Both the position numbers and the translations under genes were made by a program. A stretch of 62,083 bases of DNA from Bacteroidia bacterium Ga0077558. GTDB lineage: Bacteria; Bacteroidota; Bacteroidia; Chitinophagales; Chitinophagaceae. The stretch is taken from NCBI GenBank assembly GCA_001464625.1, contig LNFJ01000030.1, forward strand, positions 1 to 62,083. Reading direction: 5' to 3'. Under the pieces are notes generated by a model that saw nothing but the letters and a program-made list of their open reading frames with translations, was not told the origin of the DNA and did no database searches. The first letter of the stretch is position 1, and each line of letters opens with the position of its first letter. Shown one piece after another: positions 1-9,437 of this stretch.

Positions 1-115
1 ATGATAGTGCGATGAAGCCTTAATCGGTTTTTACCCGTTTACTCCCGAAGCTAAACGTGTAAAAACGTTTGCACACGGATAATATTTGCTATATTCATTG
101 GCTGAAACCCTTGCT

Positions 116-493
116 ATGACTGCATTAGATACAAAAAACTGCCTTGCCTGCAGCAAAACAATAAAAGGCCGTGCTGATAAAAAATTTTGCGACGATTATT
201 GCCGCAACAACTACAACAATCTTCAAAAAGCAAAGGGTAGTCACAGCAGTTTGGTAAGAAATATCAACAATGCATTATTAAAAAACAGGAAAGTGCTGGA
301 GGCTATATTGCCCGAGAATGAGGAAACAGCAAAAGCAAATAAAGACAAATTGCAGCGGCTGGGCTTTCAGTTTAAATACCTCACACATATTTATACTACC
401 AAAACCGGTAAGACTTATTACTACTGTTATGATTATGGATACCTGCCGCTTGACAATGATTGGTTCCTGATCGTAAAAAAGAAAGAAGAATAG
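116..493 (+). CDS. Small zinc-ribbon protein
   Basis: Predicted soluble protein of 125 residues with an N-terminal treble-clef or zinc-ribbon-like knuckle: CLAC, then FCDDYCRNNY about 17 residues later. The rest is basic and ends in an aromatic-rich stretch (TYYYCYDYGYLP). The reading frame is open from a TTG at 86, but the ATG at 116 lies just before the Cys motif and is the better start. Such proteins are common, functionally uncharacterised, in Bacteroidota. A nucleic-acid binding role is only an inference from the zinc knuckle and basic charge. Confidence 0.7.
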   Translation: MTALDTKNCLACSKTIKGRADKKFCDDYCRNNYNNLQKAKGSHSSLVRNINNALLKNRKVLEAILPENEETAKANKDKLQRLGFQFKYLTHIYTTKTGKTYYYCYDYGYLPLDNDWFLIVKKKEE

Positions 494-556
494 AGAATCA
501 AAAAGGCCATTCCCTTTTCAGAAAATGGCCGAGTGGTGAATCTTCATTACAACTCT

Positions 557-781
557 TTAGTCTTTTCTTCTCCCGTTACCTTTTAACATAGCTACCAGCA
601 ATAGAATAAAAACAGCTCCGCCTACTACCCATACCCAAGGCTGCTGATACCAGGTGCTATTATCTCCCTTATTCACATCTATATCAATATCCAATTTCTT
701 ATCATCCTGCGCCAGCAAATAAAAAGATGAAATAATTCCAAGCATAAGAAAGCTGATTTTCTTGTTTGCCCATTGTTTCAT
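557..781 (-). CDS. Small single-pass membrane protein
   Basis: This 74-residue protein begins with a hydrophobic signal-like segment (KISFLMLGIISSFYLLAQ). A short acidic stretch (DDKKLDIDIDVNKGD) follows, then a transmembrane helix (VWVVGGAVFILLLVAML) and a basic tail, GNGRRKD. The ATG at 781 was chosen because the upstream extension of the frame has no protein-like character and would bury the signal segment. The family is a recurrent small Bacteroidota membrane protein of unknown function. It is convergent with the zinc-ribbon gene and divergent from psuK. Confidence 0.6.
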   Translation of the reverse strand: MKQWANKKISFLMLGIISSFYLLAQDDKKLDIDIDVNKGDNSTWYQQPWVWVVGGAVFILLLVAMLKGNGRRKD

Positions 782-956
782 ACAAATTGTATTTAGGTTT
801 ATAGATATAAATGTGAATTCCGTGCCAATCGGTTTTAGTAGAAAACAGGCCATCATATTACCTAAATTGGATGAGTGCTGGGGTGTATTGTGGATTTTAC
901 TACCCGCAATGAACTGATTATCGTTTCCTCTATGATCAAAAAACAAAAGACACTAT

Positions 957-964
957 TACATTTG
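957..964 (+). promoter_or_regulatory. Possible -7 element (TACATTTG) of psuK
   Basis: TACATTTG fits the Bacteroidota -7 consensus TAnnTTTG. It sits only four bases before the psuK ATG at 969, so a transcript from it would be nearly leaderless. No clear TTG -33 element is visible at the usual spacing, which keeps confidence low. Confidence 0.3.
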
Positions 965-968
965 CAAC

Positions 969-1895
969 ATGCCAAAACCTATTATTTGTATCGGCGCTGC
1001 GCTGGTTGATGAATTGTTCCATACTACAACAGAATTATTGCTCTCCACTACAACGGATGCTACCATAACTAAAACCGCCGGTGGTGTAAGTCGCAATATT
1101 GCTCACCAATTAGCTTTATTGGGCGTACCAGTTCAGTTAATAACAGCTGTTGGAAACGATAGTGATGGCGACTGGTTAAAACAGGTTTGTACTTCGGCTG
1201 GGGTTAAACTGGATGCAACAATTACCCGGACAGGACTCTCCGGAAAATATACCGGTATACTAAATCCAGATGGCTCACTCTACACAGCATTTCTTACCAA
1301 TGCTGCCAATCATTTAATAACGCCACAGCATTTAGAAAAACATATTGACTTATTGAAAACAGCTTCTTATATATTAGCCGATGCCAATATCAATGTAGAT
1401 ACTGCCGAATGGATATTAAATTTTAGTTGCGAAACAGGAATTCCCTTTGTAATTGAACCTGTTTCTGTTCCTCCTGCAAGAAAATATAAAAATGCAAATC
1501 TTAACGGATTGCATATGATCACCCCAAATGAAGATGAACTACCGGTGCTTTGTTCTGATAAAGCCTTCTTTACACAGCAACAAGTAGAGGAATTGTTGAA
1601 CCGTGGCGTAAATAATATCTGGCTACATAATGGCAAACATGGTTCTGCACTTTACACTAAAGAAAAATCCATCAGCCTGAATGCTCCTTCCATTAATGTA
1701 GTTGATTGCACCGGAGCCGGCGATGGCTCATTGTCTGGTTTCATACTAGGCAAGCATTTGGGCAAAACAGATATTGATTGTATGAAACTGGCACATACAC
1801 TTTCAGCTGAAATATTGCAGGTCAATGGTGCTATTGCCACCCATTTAAACCAGGATAAACTGCTGCAACTTGTCACCCATTATTATCCGGATTAA
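969..1895 (+). CDS. psuK: PfkB-family pseudouridine kinase
   Basis: Likely phosphorylates pseudouridine to pseudouridine 5'-phosphate in the cytoplasm. The 308-residue protein has the ribokinase fold signatures: an N-terminal substrate loop with TAGGVSRNIAHQLALLG and a C-terminal DCTGAGDGSLSGF, in which GAGD is the catalytic-base and anion-hole motif. Specificity is assigned mainly from context: its TAA overlaps by one base the ATG of a pseudouridine-5'-phosphate glycosidase gene. Without that neighbour it would only be called a PfkB-family sugar or nucleoside kinase. Confidence 0.85.
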   Translation: MPKPIICIGAALVDELFHTTTELLLSTTTDATITKTAGGVSRNIAHQLALLGVPVQLITAVGNDSDGDWLKQVCTSAGVKLDATITRTGLSGKYTGILNPDGSLYTAFLTNAANHLITPQHLEKHIDLLKTASYILADANINVDTAEWILNFSCETGIPFVIEPVSVPPARKYKNANLNGLHMITPNEDELPVLCSDKAFFTQQQVEELLNRGVNNIWLHNGKHGSALYTKEKSISLNAPSINVVDCTGAGDGSLSGFILGKHLGKTDIDCMKLAHTLSAEILQVNGAIATHLNQDKLLQLVTHYYPD

Positions 1896-2812
1896 TGAAC
1901 TCTTATCTTTCCATACACCCTGAAGTACAAGAAGCATTAACAAACGGTAAGCCTGTTGTTGCTTTAGAGTCTACCATTATCTCTCATGGTATGCCTTATC
2001 CAAAGAATGTGGAAACGGCATTGGCGGTAGAACAAGTAGTAAGAGATAATGGGGCAGTGCCTGCAACGATTGCCATATTCAACAGTAGTTGTTATGTGGG
2101 ACTGACCAATGAAGAACTGGAATACTTTGGTAAAGCCAAAGATGTATGGAAAGTTAGTTTGCGGGATATGCCCTATGTGATCAGTCAAAATTTATATGGA
2201 GCAACAACGGTGGCCGCTACGATGCGGATTGCATCTATGGCGGGCATAAAAGTTTTTGTAACCGGCGGCATTGGGGGGGTGCATCGGGATGCAGAAAAAA
2301 CAATGGATATTTCTGCTGACCTTACAGAGATGGGACAAACATCCGTTGCCATTGTATCTGCCGGAGTAAAATCAATTTTAGACATTGGATTAACGTTGGA
2401 ATATTTAGAAACAATGGGAATACCTGTTGTTACCTACGGACAAGATGAGTTTCCGAGTTTCTATTCCCGCAAAAGTGGATTTACTTCTCCGCTGCGATTG
2501 GATACAGCCAAGGAAATTGCTGCGCTGCTTGATACCAAATGGAAGCTGGAATTAAATGGAGCCGTACTAATTGCCAATCCTGTTCCTGCTAAATATGAAA
2601 TTGCTTCCGCTGAAATGGAAGTTCATATTCAACAAGCATTGAATGCAGCGAAAGAGAAAAACATTAGTGGCAAAAATGTAACGCCATTTCTATTACAATA
2701 TATTGCCGAGCATACAAAAGGTGAAAGCCTGGAAGCTAACATCGCATTAATAAAACACAATGCGAAAGTGGGCGCAGAGGTAGCTGTTAATTTCGCTTCT
2801 TTAATAAATTAG
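1895..2812 (+). CDS. psuG: Pseudouridine-5'-phosphate glycosidase
   Basis: Catalyses cleavage of the C-C glycosidic bond of pseudouridine 5'-phosphate to uracil and ribose 5-phosphate. The 305 residues match the family in length. Recognisable features are the N-terminal VALESTIISHGMPYP, the VFVTGGIGGVHR glycine-rich segment and SAGVKSILDIGLTLEYLET. The start overlaps the psuK stop, so the two are translationally coupled. It ends convergently with the oxidoreductase gene, whose 3' end overlaps it by four bases. Confidence 0.93.
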   Translation: MNSYLSIHPEVQEALTNGKPVVALESTIISHGMPYPKNVETALAVEQVVRDNGAVPATIAIFNSSCYVGLTNEELEYFGKAKDVWKVSLRDMPYVISQNLYGATTVAATMRIASMAGIKVFVTGGIGGVHRDAEKTMDISADLTEMGQTSVAIVSAGVKSILDIGLTLEYLETMGIPVVTYGQDEFPSFYSRKSGFTSPLRLDTAKEIAALLDTKWKLELNGAVLIANPVPAKYEIASAEMEVHIQQALNAAKEKNISGKNVTPFLLQYIAEHTKGESLEANIALIKHNAKVGAEVAVNFASLIN

Positions 2813-4206
2813 ATTTTTATCTCCACCACTTTATCTTCTTTTCTACTCTTTTCCGCCGCAAAACACATTACATGACTTTCAATAGAAGCATCGATGGTCG
2901 AAGACAGCAATGAAGCGTCTTGCTTGGATACTGCCTGGACCCAATCAGCAGCTAATCTCCAATCACCACCGCCATGTCCCTGGTTCTTATAATTTTCCTG
3001 ATCCAGTGCTTTTGATTCGTAGGTTTTTGTTTCCCCGGTACGAAAATCATGGATTGTAAATTTATTCATATCCCCCTCAATAAAACCCATGCTTCCCATT
3101 ACTCTTGTACGACGCCCACCCCATGGAGTAAAAGCTTCCATACTAAAACTGGCTGTTACTCCATCTTCAAATAAAATATTACTTACATAATGATCGCATT
3201 GGTCATTCTCCATTTTATAAACACAGCGGCCGTAGTTGGTAGTTTTTAAATAATTCAAAATGGCATCGCCTTGTTTTTCTTTTTCTTCCGGTAAATCAAA
3301 TACATAGGTCCCACTGCGTTTGCGATGATAAATTTTCAGTGCTGAGTATGGGCAGGTGCTTTCAACAGCACAACCATCTGCACAGCGTTCAGTACTTCCT
3401 GCCGGTGCATTTTCTTTGCGAAACCATTTTAAATTTCCAAAAGCCTGTATCTTTTTTGATTCTTTTCCCAACATCCATTTGATGATATCCAGATCATGAC
3501 AAGACTTTGCTAAAATGATCGGTGTTGTTTTTTTACTGTTATGCCAATTGCCCCGAACATAAGAATGGCTCATATGAATATGTTCGATTGGCTCAAAGTG
3601 TTGCATACTTACCACTTCGCCGATAGAACCGTTTTGAATCAACTCTCTCAACTTTATAAAATATGGCGCATAACGAAGCACATGGCATACGGCTACGATT
3701 CGTCCCGTTTTGTTTGCTAACGCCAATATATCTCTGCACTCTTGTTCTGATGGAGAAATTGGTTTTTCCAACAACACATCGTACCCCATTTTTAATGCCG
3801 CCATACAAGGACCATAATGTAAGTAGTCGGGTGTGGTAATGATAATCGCATCTGCAAATTTTGGTCGCTTAAAAACATCTTCCCAGGTGTTGAAGCGATT
3901 TTCAGCAACTATATTGTGCTTCTTACAGTATCGTTCATTGCGAATAACAATTGGTTCTGCCACTCCTACAATATCTAACTGATCAGGAAATTCTACTGCA
4001 AAACCTCCATACACATTGCCTCTTGAGCCGGCTCCTAATGTAATAGCCGTTACAGCTTTTGCCAAAGGTTGATGCTCCGTATTTTCCGGAAGCAGCAAGG
4101 GTTCTCCATTTTCATTGGTTGCCCAGGAAGAAAATGGGAAGAAGGTACCACCCACTGTAATTCCAAAAAGTTTTAACGCATTGCGACGGGAGAATTTTGA
4201 GTCCAT
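2809..4206 (-). CDS. Tat-exported Gfo/Idh/MocA-family oxidoreductase
   Basis: NAD(P)-dependent dehydrogenase-type protein of 465 residues. The start at 4206 was chosen because it puts SRRNALKLFG (a Tat twin-arginine motif) at residues 6-15, followed by a hydrophobic stretch and SSWA. The Rossmann segment follows (ITLGAGSRGNVYGG), then EKPISPSEQECRDILAL, the conserved EKP motif of the family. A Cys-containing insert (RCADGCAVESTCPYS) lies near the middle. The substrate is unknown; Bacteroidota relatives often act on sugars or glycoside derivatives in the periplasm. Confidence 0.85.
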   Translation of the reverse strand: MDSKFSRRNALKLFGITVGGTFFPFSSWATNENGEPLLLPENTEHQPLAKAVTAITLGAGSRGNVYGGFAVEFPDQLDIVGVAEPIVIRNERYCKKHNIVAENRFNTWEDVFKRPKFADAIIITTPDYLHYGPCMAALKMGYDVLLEKPISPSEQECRDILALANKTGRIVAVCHVLRYAPYFIKLRELIQNGSIGEVVSMQHFEPIEHIHMSHSYVRGNWHNSKKTTPIILAKSCHDLDIIKWMLGKESKKIQAFGNLKWFRKENAPAGSTERCADGCAVESTCPYSALKIYHRKRSGTYVFDLPEEKEKQGDAILNYLKTTNYGRCVYKMENDQCDHYVSNILFEDGVTASFSMEAFTPWGGRRTRVMGSMGFIEGDMNKFTIHDFRTGETKTYESKALDQENYKNQGHGGGDWRLAADWVQAVSKQDASLLSSTIDASIESHVMCFAAEKSRKEDKVVEIKI

Positions 4207-4280
4207 GGTGTAGGGTTTGTTAGAGGACAATTTAAGAAATAAAACAAGGCTTTGTAAACCAAACAGGCATTCATCTCCAA

Positions 4281-4313
4281 AAACAAAAAACCCTCCCGAA
4301 ATAATCGGGAAGG
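4281..4313 (-). terminator. Rho-independent terminator after tRNA-Phe
   Basis: On the minus strand a stem (CCTTCCCGA with TCGGGAGG, loop TTATT-like) is followed by a T-rich tract (complement of 4281-4290). It lies directly 3' of the tRNA and 75 bases before the oxidoreductase start, separating the two transcripts. Confidence 0.75.
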
Positions 4314-4320
4314 TCTTAAG

Positions 4321-4393
4321 TGGTGTGGGCCGGGGTTGAACCGGCGACACATGGATTTTCAGTCCATTGCTCTACCAACTGAGCTACCGCACC
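4321..4393 (-). tRNA. tRNA-Phe (anticodon GAA)
   Basis: A 73-nt cloverleaf reads on the minus strand. It has a 7-base acceptor stem, D stem GCTC/GAGC, anticodon stem ATGGA/TCCAT with loop CTGAAAA (anticodon GAA), a 5-base variable loop, T stem GCCGG/CCGGC and loop TTCAACC. The discriminator is A and CCA is not encoded. One oddity: the acceptor 5' strand GGTGCGG faces 3' CCACACC, giving a C5-A68 mismatch. Confidence 0.95.
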
Positions 4394-4567
4394 ATTCCTG
4401 AAACACATTGACTTGGGTAAGTGGAAGCCTATCCTCGCTTTTGTGCTTCGGGGCTGCAAATATAGAGGGAATTCACATAAAATCCACAATTACAGCCCAT
4501 AAAGTTTGAGTTTAAAGCCATTTTTAATAAGTCACATATACGCTACCGGGATTTAGAATTTACTTCC

Positions 4568-6853
4568 CTACATCCCGTATTCACTTAAAAACTTGATACG
4601 CATAATTTTTAACTGCTCCCAGTTAAAATTATAGTCGGAGAGCTCTTCCTGTGCCACCTGCAATGAAGAAGTTTCGCAGCTCTTGAAATACTCTATTATT
4701 TCATCCTGGTCGTCTTCGTCCAGCATTTCATCTATGGCGTAAGTGAGATTGAGTTTTGTTCCGCTGGCTGCAATGGTTTCCATTTCTTCCAGCATTTCAT
4801 CCATTCTCCAACCTTTATTTTTAGCAATGGTTTCGAGAGAAACCTTCTTATCGGTATTTTGGATAATGTAAACTTTGTTGCCGCTCTTGTTCACCACACT
4901 TTTCATTACAAAATCATCCGGTCTTTCAATATTGTTCTCTTCAACATAGCGTTGAATTAATTCAACAAAAGGTTTTCCGTATTTAATTGCCTTGCCTTTA
5001 CTAACTCCCTGGCATTTTTCTAATCCTTCCATGGTAATAGGATAGAAGGTGGCCATATCCTGTAAAGATGATTCAAGAAATATAACAAATGGCGGAAGAT
5101 TTTTTTTCTTGGCTTCTTTTTGGCGAAGCTCCATCAACATTTCAACCAACTTTTCATCTAAAGCTGCGCCACCAGTTGTTTCGGTTGTTTCTTCATCATC
5201 TGCATTCGCATCATCATACAATTTGTTCAAAACGATTTGGAATGATTTCGGCTTTTTTAAAAATGCCTCTGCCTTCTTAGTGAATTTCAACACACCATAC
5301 TCTTCGATATCCTTTGTCAACAATCCTTCTAATATTAATTGTCGTAGCAGTGAATTCCAGAAATGATTATCCCTGTCATTACCACTTGCAAATGCCGCTA
5401 ACACATCATGACGGAACATTTGTATTTGTGGCGTAAGCTTACCGCTGATAATTTGTACTACATAGTCCGTGGCAAAACGTTCATCCAACTCCTTAATAGC
5501 TTTTAAGGCAATCACTACGTCGTCCTTCGCTTCTATTCTTTCCTTTGGATGTTTGCAGTTATCGCATTGCCCGCAATTTTCTTTTTCGTACTCTTCGCCG
5601 AAATAACTCATTAAAATCTTACGGCGGCAAACTCCTGTTTCTGCAAAAGCAACAGTTTCATTTATCAGCTGTGCTCCCACTTCTCTTTCACTAAGTGGCT
5701 TATCCCGCATCAGGTGTTCAAGTTTGCTTACATCTTTGTGTGAGTAATAGAGTACACATTTTCCTTCTAATCCATCTCTGCCGGCACGGCCGGTCTCCTG
5801 GTAATAATTTTCAATAGACTTAGGAATATTATAATGAATAACAAAGCGGATGTCTGGCTTGTCGATACCCATACCAAAGGCAATGGTGGCACAAATCACT
5901 TGCACATCTTCCCCCAAAAACTGGTCTTGTCGTGCTGCTCTTACTTTACTATCTAATCCTGCATGGTATGCTACTGCTTTAACTCCGTTGGCATTTAAAA
6001 TATCCGACAACTCTTCTGTTGTTTTTCTATTTAGGGTATAAATAATGCCACTTTTCTTCTTCATGCTTTTGATGAAGCGAACAATATTTTCATCAGTCTG
6101 CGATTTCTTAATTTTTGGTAATACTTCGTAATAAAGATTAGCCCGGTTAAATGATGAGATAAAAATATTCGGCTTACGCAAATCCAGGTTCTTTTCAATA
6201 TCACTCTGCACTTTTGGGGTAGCTGTTGCTGTTAATGCAATAACCGGTGCATCAGGATTTATTTGTATCATCATTTCCCGCAGTCTTCTGTACTCCGGAC
6301 GAAAATCATGTCCCCACTCTGAAATACAGTGTGCTTCGTCTACTGCAAAGAAAGAAATTTTTAAATCGGAGAAAAATTCAAGGTTCTCCTGCTTGGTCAT
6401 TGTTTCAGGAGCAACATAAAGCATTTTTGTTTTGCCCGAAAGCAAATCATCATGCACTTCTTTTATTTCTTTTTTATTAAGTGTGGAATTAAGAAAGTGA
6501 GCCACTTCGTCATTGCTGCTGTATCCACGAACCAGATCAACCTGGTTTTTCATTAATGCAATTAAAGGCGAAACGATCAAAGCCACGCCTTCACTAACCA
6601 TTGCCGGTAGTTGATAACAAAGACTTTTACCTCCGCCTGTTGGCATGATAACGAATGTATCATGGCCGGCCAATAAAGATTCGATTGCTTTTTCCTGTGT
6701 GCCTTTGAATTTGTCAAACCCAAAATGCTCTTGCAATGCTTTATGCAAGTCAAAACGCTTTGTAGGCGCAACTGATTCCTTTGCTTTTACCGCTTTAACG
6801 GTTTTAGTTGGATTGGATTTGGTTGTTGCCTTCTTCACTGTTGATGTTCCCAT
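4568..6853 (-). CDS. recQ: ATP-dependent DNA helicase RecQ
   Basis: 3'-5' DNA helicase for recombination and replication repair, 761 residues. After a basic, low-complexity N-terminus (about 30 residues) come the SF2 motifs: Q-motif region GFDKFKGTQ, Walker A PTGGGKSLCYQLPA, DEAHCISEWGHDFR, TATATP and QETGRAGRDG. The zinc-binding cysteines follow (CRRKILMSYF, then CGQCDNC), then a winged-helix RQC region and an HRDC-like C-terminus (SLQDMATFYP). It ends with an extra helical tail. Its length is somewhat above the classical 610 residues, as is usual for RecQ proteins of this phylum. Confidence 0.95.
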   Translation of the reverse strand: MGTSTVKKATTKSNPTKTVKAVKAKESVAPTKRFDLHKALQEHFGFDKFKGTQEKAIESLLAGHDTFVIMPTGGGKSLCYQLPAMVSEGVALIVSPLIALMKNQVDLVRGYSSNDEVAHFLNSTLNKKEIKEVHDDLLSGKTKMLYVAPETMTKQENLEFFSDLKISFFAVDEAHCISEWGHDFRPEYRRLREMMIQINPDAPVIALTATATPKVQSDIEKNLDLRKPNIFISSFNRANLYYEVLPKIKKSQTDENIVRFIKSMKKKSGIIYTLNRKTTEELSDILNANGVKAVAYHAGLDSKVRAARQDQFLGEDVQVICATIAFGMGIDKPDIRFVIHYNIPKSIENYYQETGRAGRDGLEGKCVLYYSHKDVSKLEHLMRDKPLSEREVGAQLINETVAFAETGVCRRKILMSYFGEEYEKENCGQCDNCKHPKERIEAKDDVVIALKAIKELDERFATDYVVQIISGKLTPQIQMFRHDVLAAFASGNDRDNHFWNSLLRQLILEGLLTKDIEEYGVLKFTKKAEAFLKKPKSFQIVLNKLYDDANADDEETTETTGGAALDEKLVEMLMELRQKEAKKKNLPPFVIFLESSLQDMATFYPITMEGLEKCQGVSKGKAIKYGKPFVELIQRYVEENNIERPDDFVMKSVVNKSGNKVYIIQNTDKKVSLETIAKNKGWRMDEMLEEMETIAASGTKLNLTYAIDEMLDEDDQDEIIEYFKSCETSSLQVAQEELSDYNFNWEQLKIMRIKFLSEYGM

Positions 6854-7261
6854 TACTCATTTATTTCTTTCATTCCGAAAATTCCGGAGCTACTGTAGCC
6901 TATTGTTTAAGATACTTCTTTTTACCCGAATGGAGTTTACCGGGTAAACATATTTTTTCACATGGTATAAAATCGCCGGATAACTAAGTGTTTTTTCTAT
7001 CTGAATGGCGGGTAGATGCTTATAGATGAAAAACAAGAGGCAAGTATTCTTGTTGCACAAAACTGCACCCGTCAAAAAGAGGATGGCAAATTTATGCTAT
7101 TTTATCGGCTGTCGAAAGGAGAATCAGTTAAAATTCAAGTACAACGATTGCATAACAGACACTTCATTGCAAAAACTCTAAATTTGCCGCCGTTACCGGT
7201 TGTTGTGTTCGGCTCCTGGGCTTGAATTGGAATGAGTCAACCGGAGATTTACAAATAATAT
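6854..7261 (+). other. Intergenic region between recQ and kdsD
   Basis: About 400 bases with no convincing gene. A perfect 8-bp inverted repeat, TTTACCCG (6921-6928) with CGGGTAAA (6941-6948), lies about 70 bases upstream of recQ and could be an operator or a hairpin. TAAATTTG at 7179-7186 resembles a -7 element reading toward kdsD, but no -33 partner is obvious. Confidence 0.4.
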
Positions 7262-8224
7262 ATGCCGCTTTCAATAAAACAGGTTGCTCTCAGAACGATT
7301 GAATTAGAAGCCCGGTCCGTTGCTGGACTCGCCTCATTCATCAATGACGATTTTGAAAAATCTGTAAACGCTATTGCTGCCTGTAAAGGCCGTGTAGTTG
7401 TTAGTGGTATTGGCAAAAGTGCCGTTATTGCACAAAAAATAGTTGCCACCTTCAATTCAACCGGCACTCCCTCTGTTTTTATGCATGCTGCAGATGCTAT
7501 TCATGGAGACTTGGGGATGGTGCAACAAGATGATATAGTTATTGTAATAAGTAAAAGCGGTGAAAGCCCGGAGATTAAAGTACTGGTGCCGCTGGTAAGA
7601 AATTTTGGTAATATATTAATTGGAATGGTTGGAAGCATTGACTCCTACCTCGCCAAAAACGCAACCATTATATTAAACACTACAGTTGAACAAGAAGCTT
7701 GTCCCAACAATCTTGCTCCAACCACCAGCACTACGGCGCAGTTAGTAATGGGTGATGCGCTGGCTGTTTGCCTGATGGAGTTAAAGGGCTTTCAAACAGA
7801 TGACTTTGCTAAATTTCACCCGGGTGGGATGTTGGGCAAAAAATTATACTTAAGGGTTGCTGATTTATATGAAGAGAACGAGAAGCCAAAGGTTTTGTCT
7901 GGACAATCACTAAAAGAAGTGATTGTAGAAATGACCAAAAAAAGATTGGGTATAACAGCGGTGGTAAACAAGGAAAATGATTTACTCGGCATCATTACCG
8001 ATGGCGACCTGAGAAGAATGCTGGAAAAGAACACCGCTATTGATAAAATTATAGCGGACGATATAATGACAAAAAGCCCACAATCAATAGGGCCGGATGA
8101 AATGGCGGTTGCTGCGCTGGAATTGTTGCGGAAGAAAGGAATATCGCAGCTGGCAGTTATGGAAAGCGGAAAGTATTTAGGAATTATTCATTTACATGAT
8201 TTAATAAGAGAGGGATTGATATAA
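7262..8224 (+). CDS. kdsD: Arabinose-5-phosphate isomerase (KpsF/KdsD)
   Basis: Interconverts ribulose 5-phosphate and arabinose 5-phosphate, the first step of Kdo synthesis for lipopolysaccharide. The 320-residue protein has an N-terminal SIS domain (SGIGKSAVIAQK; VISKSGESPEIK; the conserved C-terminal FAKFHPGGMLGKKL) and two CBS domains from about residue 200 (GITAVVNKENDLLGIITDGDLRR; GISQLAVMESGKYLGIIHLHD). kdsB and a kdnB-like gene lie 43-48 kb away in the same window. It is followed by manC with a short gap, so the two may be co-transcribed. Confidence 0.93.
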   Translation: MPLSIKQVALRTIELEARSVAGLASFINDDFEKSVNAIAACKGRVVVSGIGKSAVIAQKIVATFNSTGTPSVFMHAADAIHGDLGMVQQDDIVIVISKSGESPEIKVLVPLVRNFGNILIGMVGSIDSYLAKNATIILNTTVEQEACPNNLAPTTSTTAQLVMGDALAVCLMELKGFQTDDFAKFHPGGMLGKKLYLRVADLYEENEKPKVLSGQSLKEVIVEMTKKRLGITAVVNKENDLLGIITDGDLRRMLEKNTAIDKIIADDIMTKSPQSIGPDEMAVAALELLRKKGISQLAVMESGKYLGIIHLHDLIREGLI

Positions 8225-8282
8225 AACCTGGTGAATAATGAATGAGTCTTTATCATTCACTATTTGCCACTCACTATTCACC

Positions 8283-9365
8283 ATGAACAAACATCACTAC
8301 GTAGCAATAATGGCCGGGGGTATCGGTAGCCGGTTTTGGCCGATGAGCCGTACGGCTTATCCCAAACAATTCTTAGATATACTTGGTATTGGCAAAACCC
8401 TGATTCAGCAAACATTTGAACGCTACAGTAAACTGGTTCCAAAAGAAAACATTTACATAGTAACCGCCCAGGAATATGTTGGACTGGTAAAAAAACAACT
8501 GCCCGATTTACCCGAAGAAAATATTGTAGCTGAGCCCTCCAGGAAAAACACTGCACCCTGCATTGCCTATATCGCTTTTAAACTTATTAAGAAAGATCCT
8601 AAAGCTTTAATGATTGCAGCACCTGCTGATAATCTAATTCTTGAAACAGATGAATTTGTAAAAACAGCCAAAAAGGCTTTTGATTTTGTGGACCATATCA
8701 ATGCGCTGGTTACTATTGGAGTAACGCCAACTTATCCAAACACCGGCTATGGCTATATACAGCATGAAACTGCCGAAGCTGCGCCTGCTGTATATAAAGT
8801 AAAAACTTTTACCGAAAAACCTAATATTGATATTGCGAAAGCTTTCATCTCAAGCGGTGATTTTTTATGGAATGCCGGCATCTTTACCTGGAAAGTAAAA
8901 AACATTTTAAAAGCTCTTGAAAAGCTTGAACCTGAATTGTATGAATTATTTGCGGCAGAAAAAGACCGTTTTAATACTGCCGAAGAGAAAGAAGCGATTG
9001 AAAGCATTTATCCGCAATGCACCAATATCTCTATTGATTTTGCGGTAATGGAAAAAGCAGACAATGTATTTGTTATACCCGCCTCTTTTTCCTGGAGCGA
9101 TCTGGGAACCTGGAACAGTGCCTGGGACAATAAAGACAAGGATTATTTTGGCAATGCAGTAGTTGGAAAAAATGTAATGGTGGTGGATGCCAATAATTGT
9201 ATGGTACATGTTCCTGACAATAAACTGGTGTTGTTGCAAGGGCTAAAAGACTATATTATAGTTGATACCAAGGATGTGTTGCTGATTTGCAAAAAAGATA
9301 AAGAGCAGGAAATAAAAGAATATGTGGCGGAAGTAAAGCGGAACAAAGGTGACAAGTTCCTTTAA
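8283..9365 (+). CDS. manC: Mannose-1-phosphate guanylyltransferase (first copy)
   Basis: Makes GDP-mannose from mannose 1-phosphate and GTP. The 360-residue nucleotidyltransferase shows the signature GGIGSRFWPMSR with YPKQF, and later FTEKPN, FLWNAGIFTWK and FSWSDLGTWNS. It lacks the C-terminal cupin of bifunctional ManC/AlgA proteins, so it is a stand-alone pyrophosphorylase. The ATG at 8283 was chosen because the signature then begins at the usual place; the frame is open from 8238. A same-length paralogue sits in the polysaccharide operon at 43190. Confidence 0.93.
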   Translation: MNKHHYVAIMAGGIGSRFWPMSRTAYPKQFLDILGIGKTLIQQTFERYSKLVPKENIYIVTAQEYVGLVKKQLPDLPEENIVAEPSRKNTAPCIAYIAFKLIKKDPKALMIAAPADNLILETDEFVKTAKKAFDFVDHINALVTIGVTPTYPNTGYGYIQHETAEAAPAVYKVKTFTEKPNIDIAKAFISSGDFLWNAGIFTWKVKNILKALEKLEPELYELFAAEKDRFNTAEEKEAIESIYPQCTNISIDFAVMEKADNVFVIPASFSWSDLGTWNSAWDNKDKDYFGNAVVGKNVMVVDANNCMVHVPDNKLVLLQGLKDYIIVDTKDVLLICKKDKEQEIKEYVAEVKRNKGDKFL

Positions 9366-9392
9366 CGGATAAAAATTACCTAAAAGTGGTAG

Positions 9393-9415
9393 CCCCGGTT
9401 TGTCCGGGGTTTTTT
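9393..9415 (+). terminator. Rho-independent terminator after manC
   Basis: CCCCGG and CCGGGG flank a TTTGT loop and are followed by six T residues. It lies 27 bases after the manC stop and before the exonuclease gene. Confidence 0.9.
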
Positions 9416-9437
9416 ACTTTTATAGACAAACATTTTT

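Noticed and set aside
7016..7225. 69-codon plus-strand frame between recQ and kdsD
   Set aside because: No domain, signal or composition typical of a protein; it lies in the probable promoter region of kdsD.
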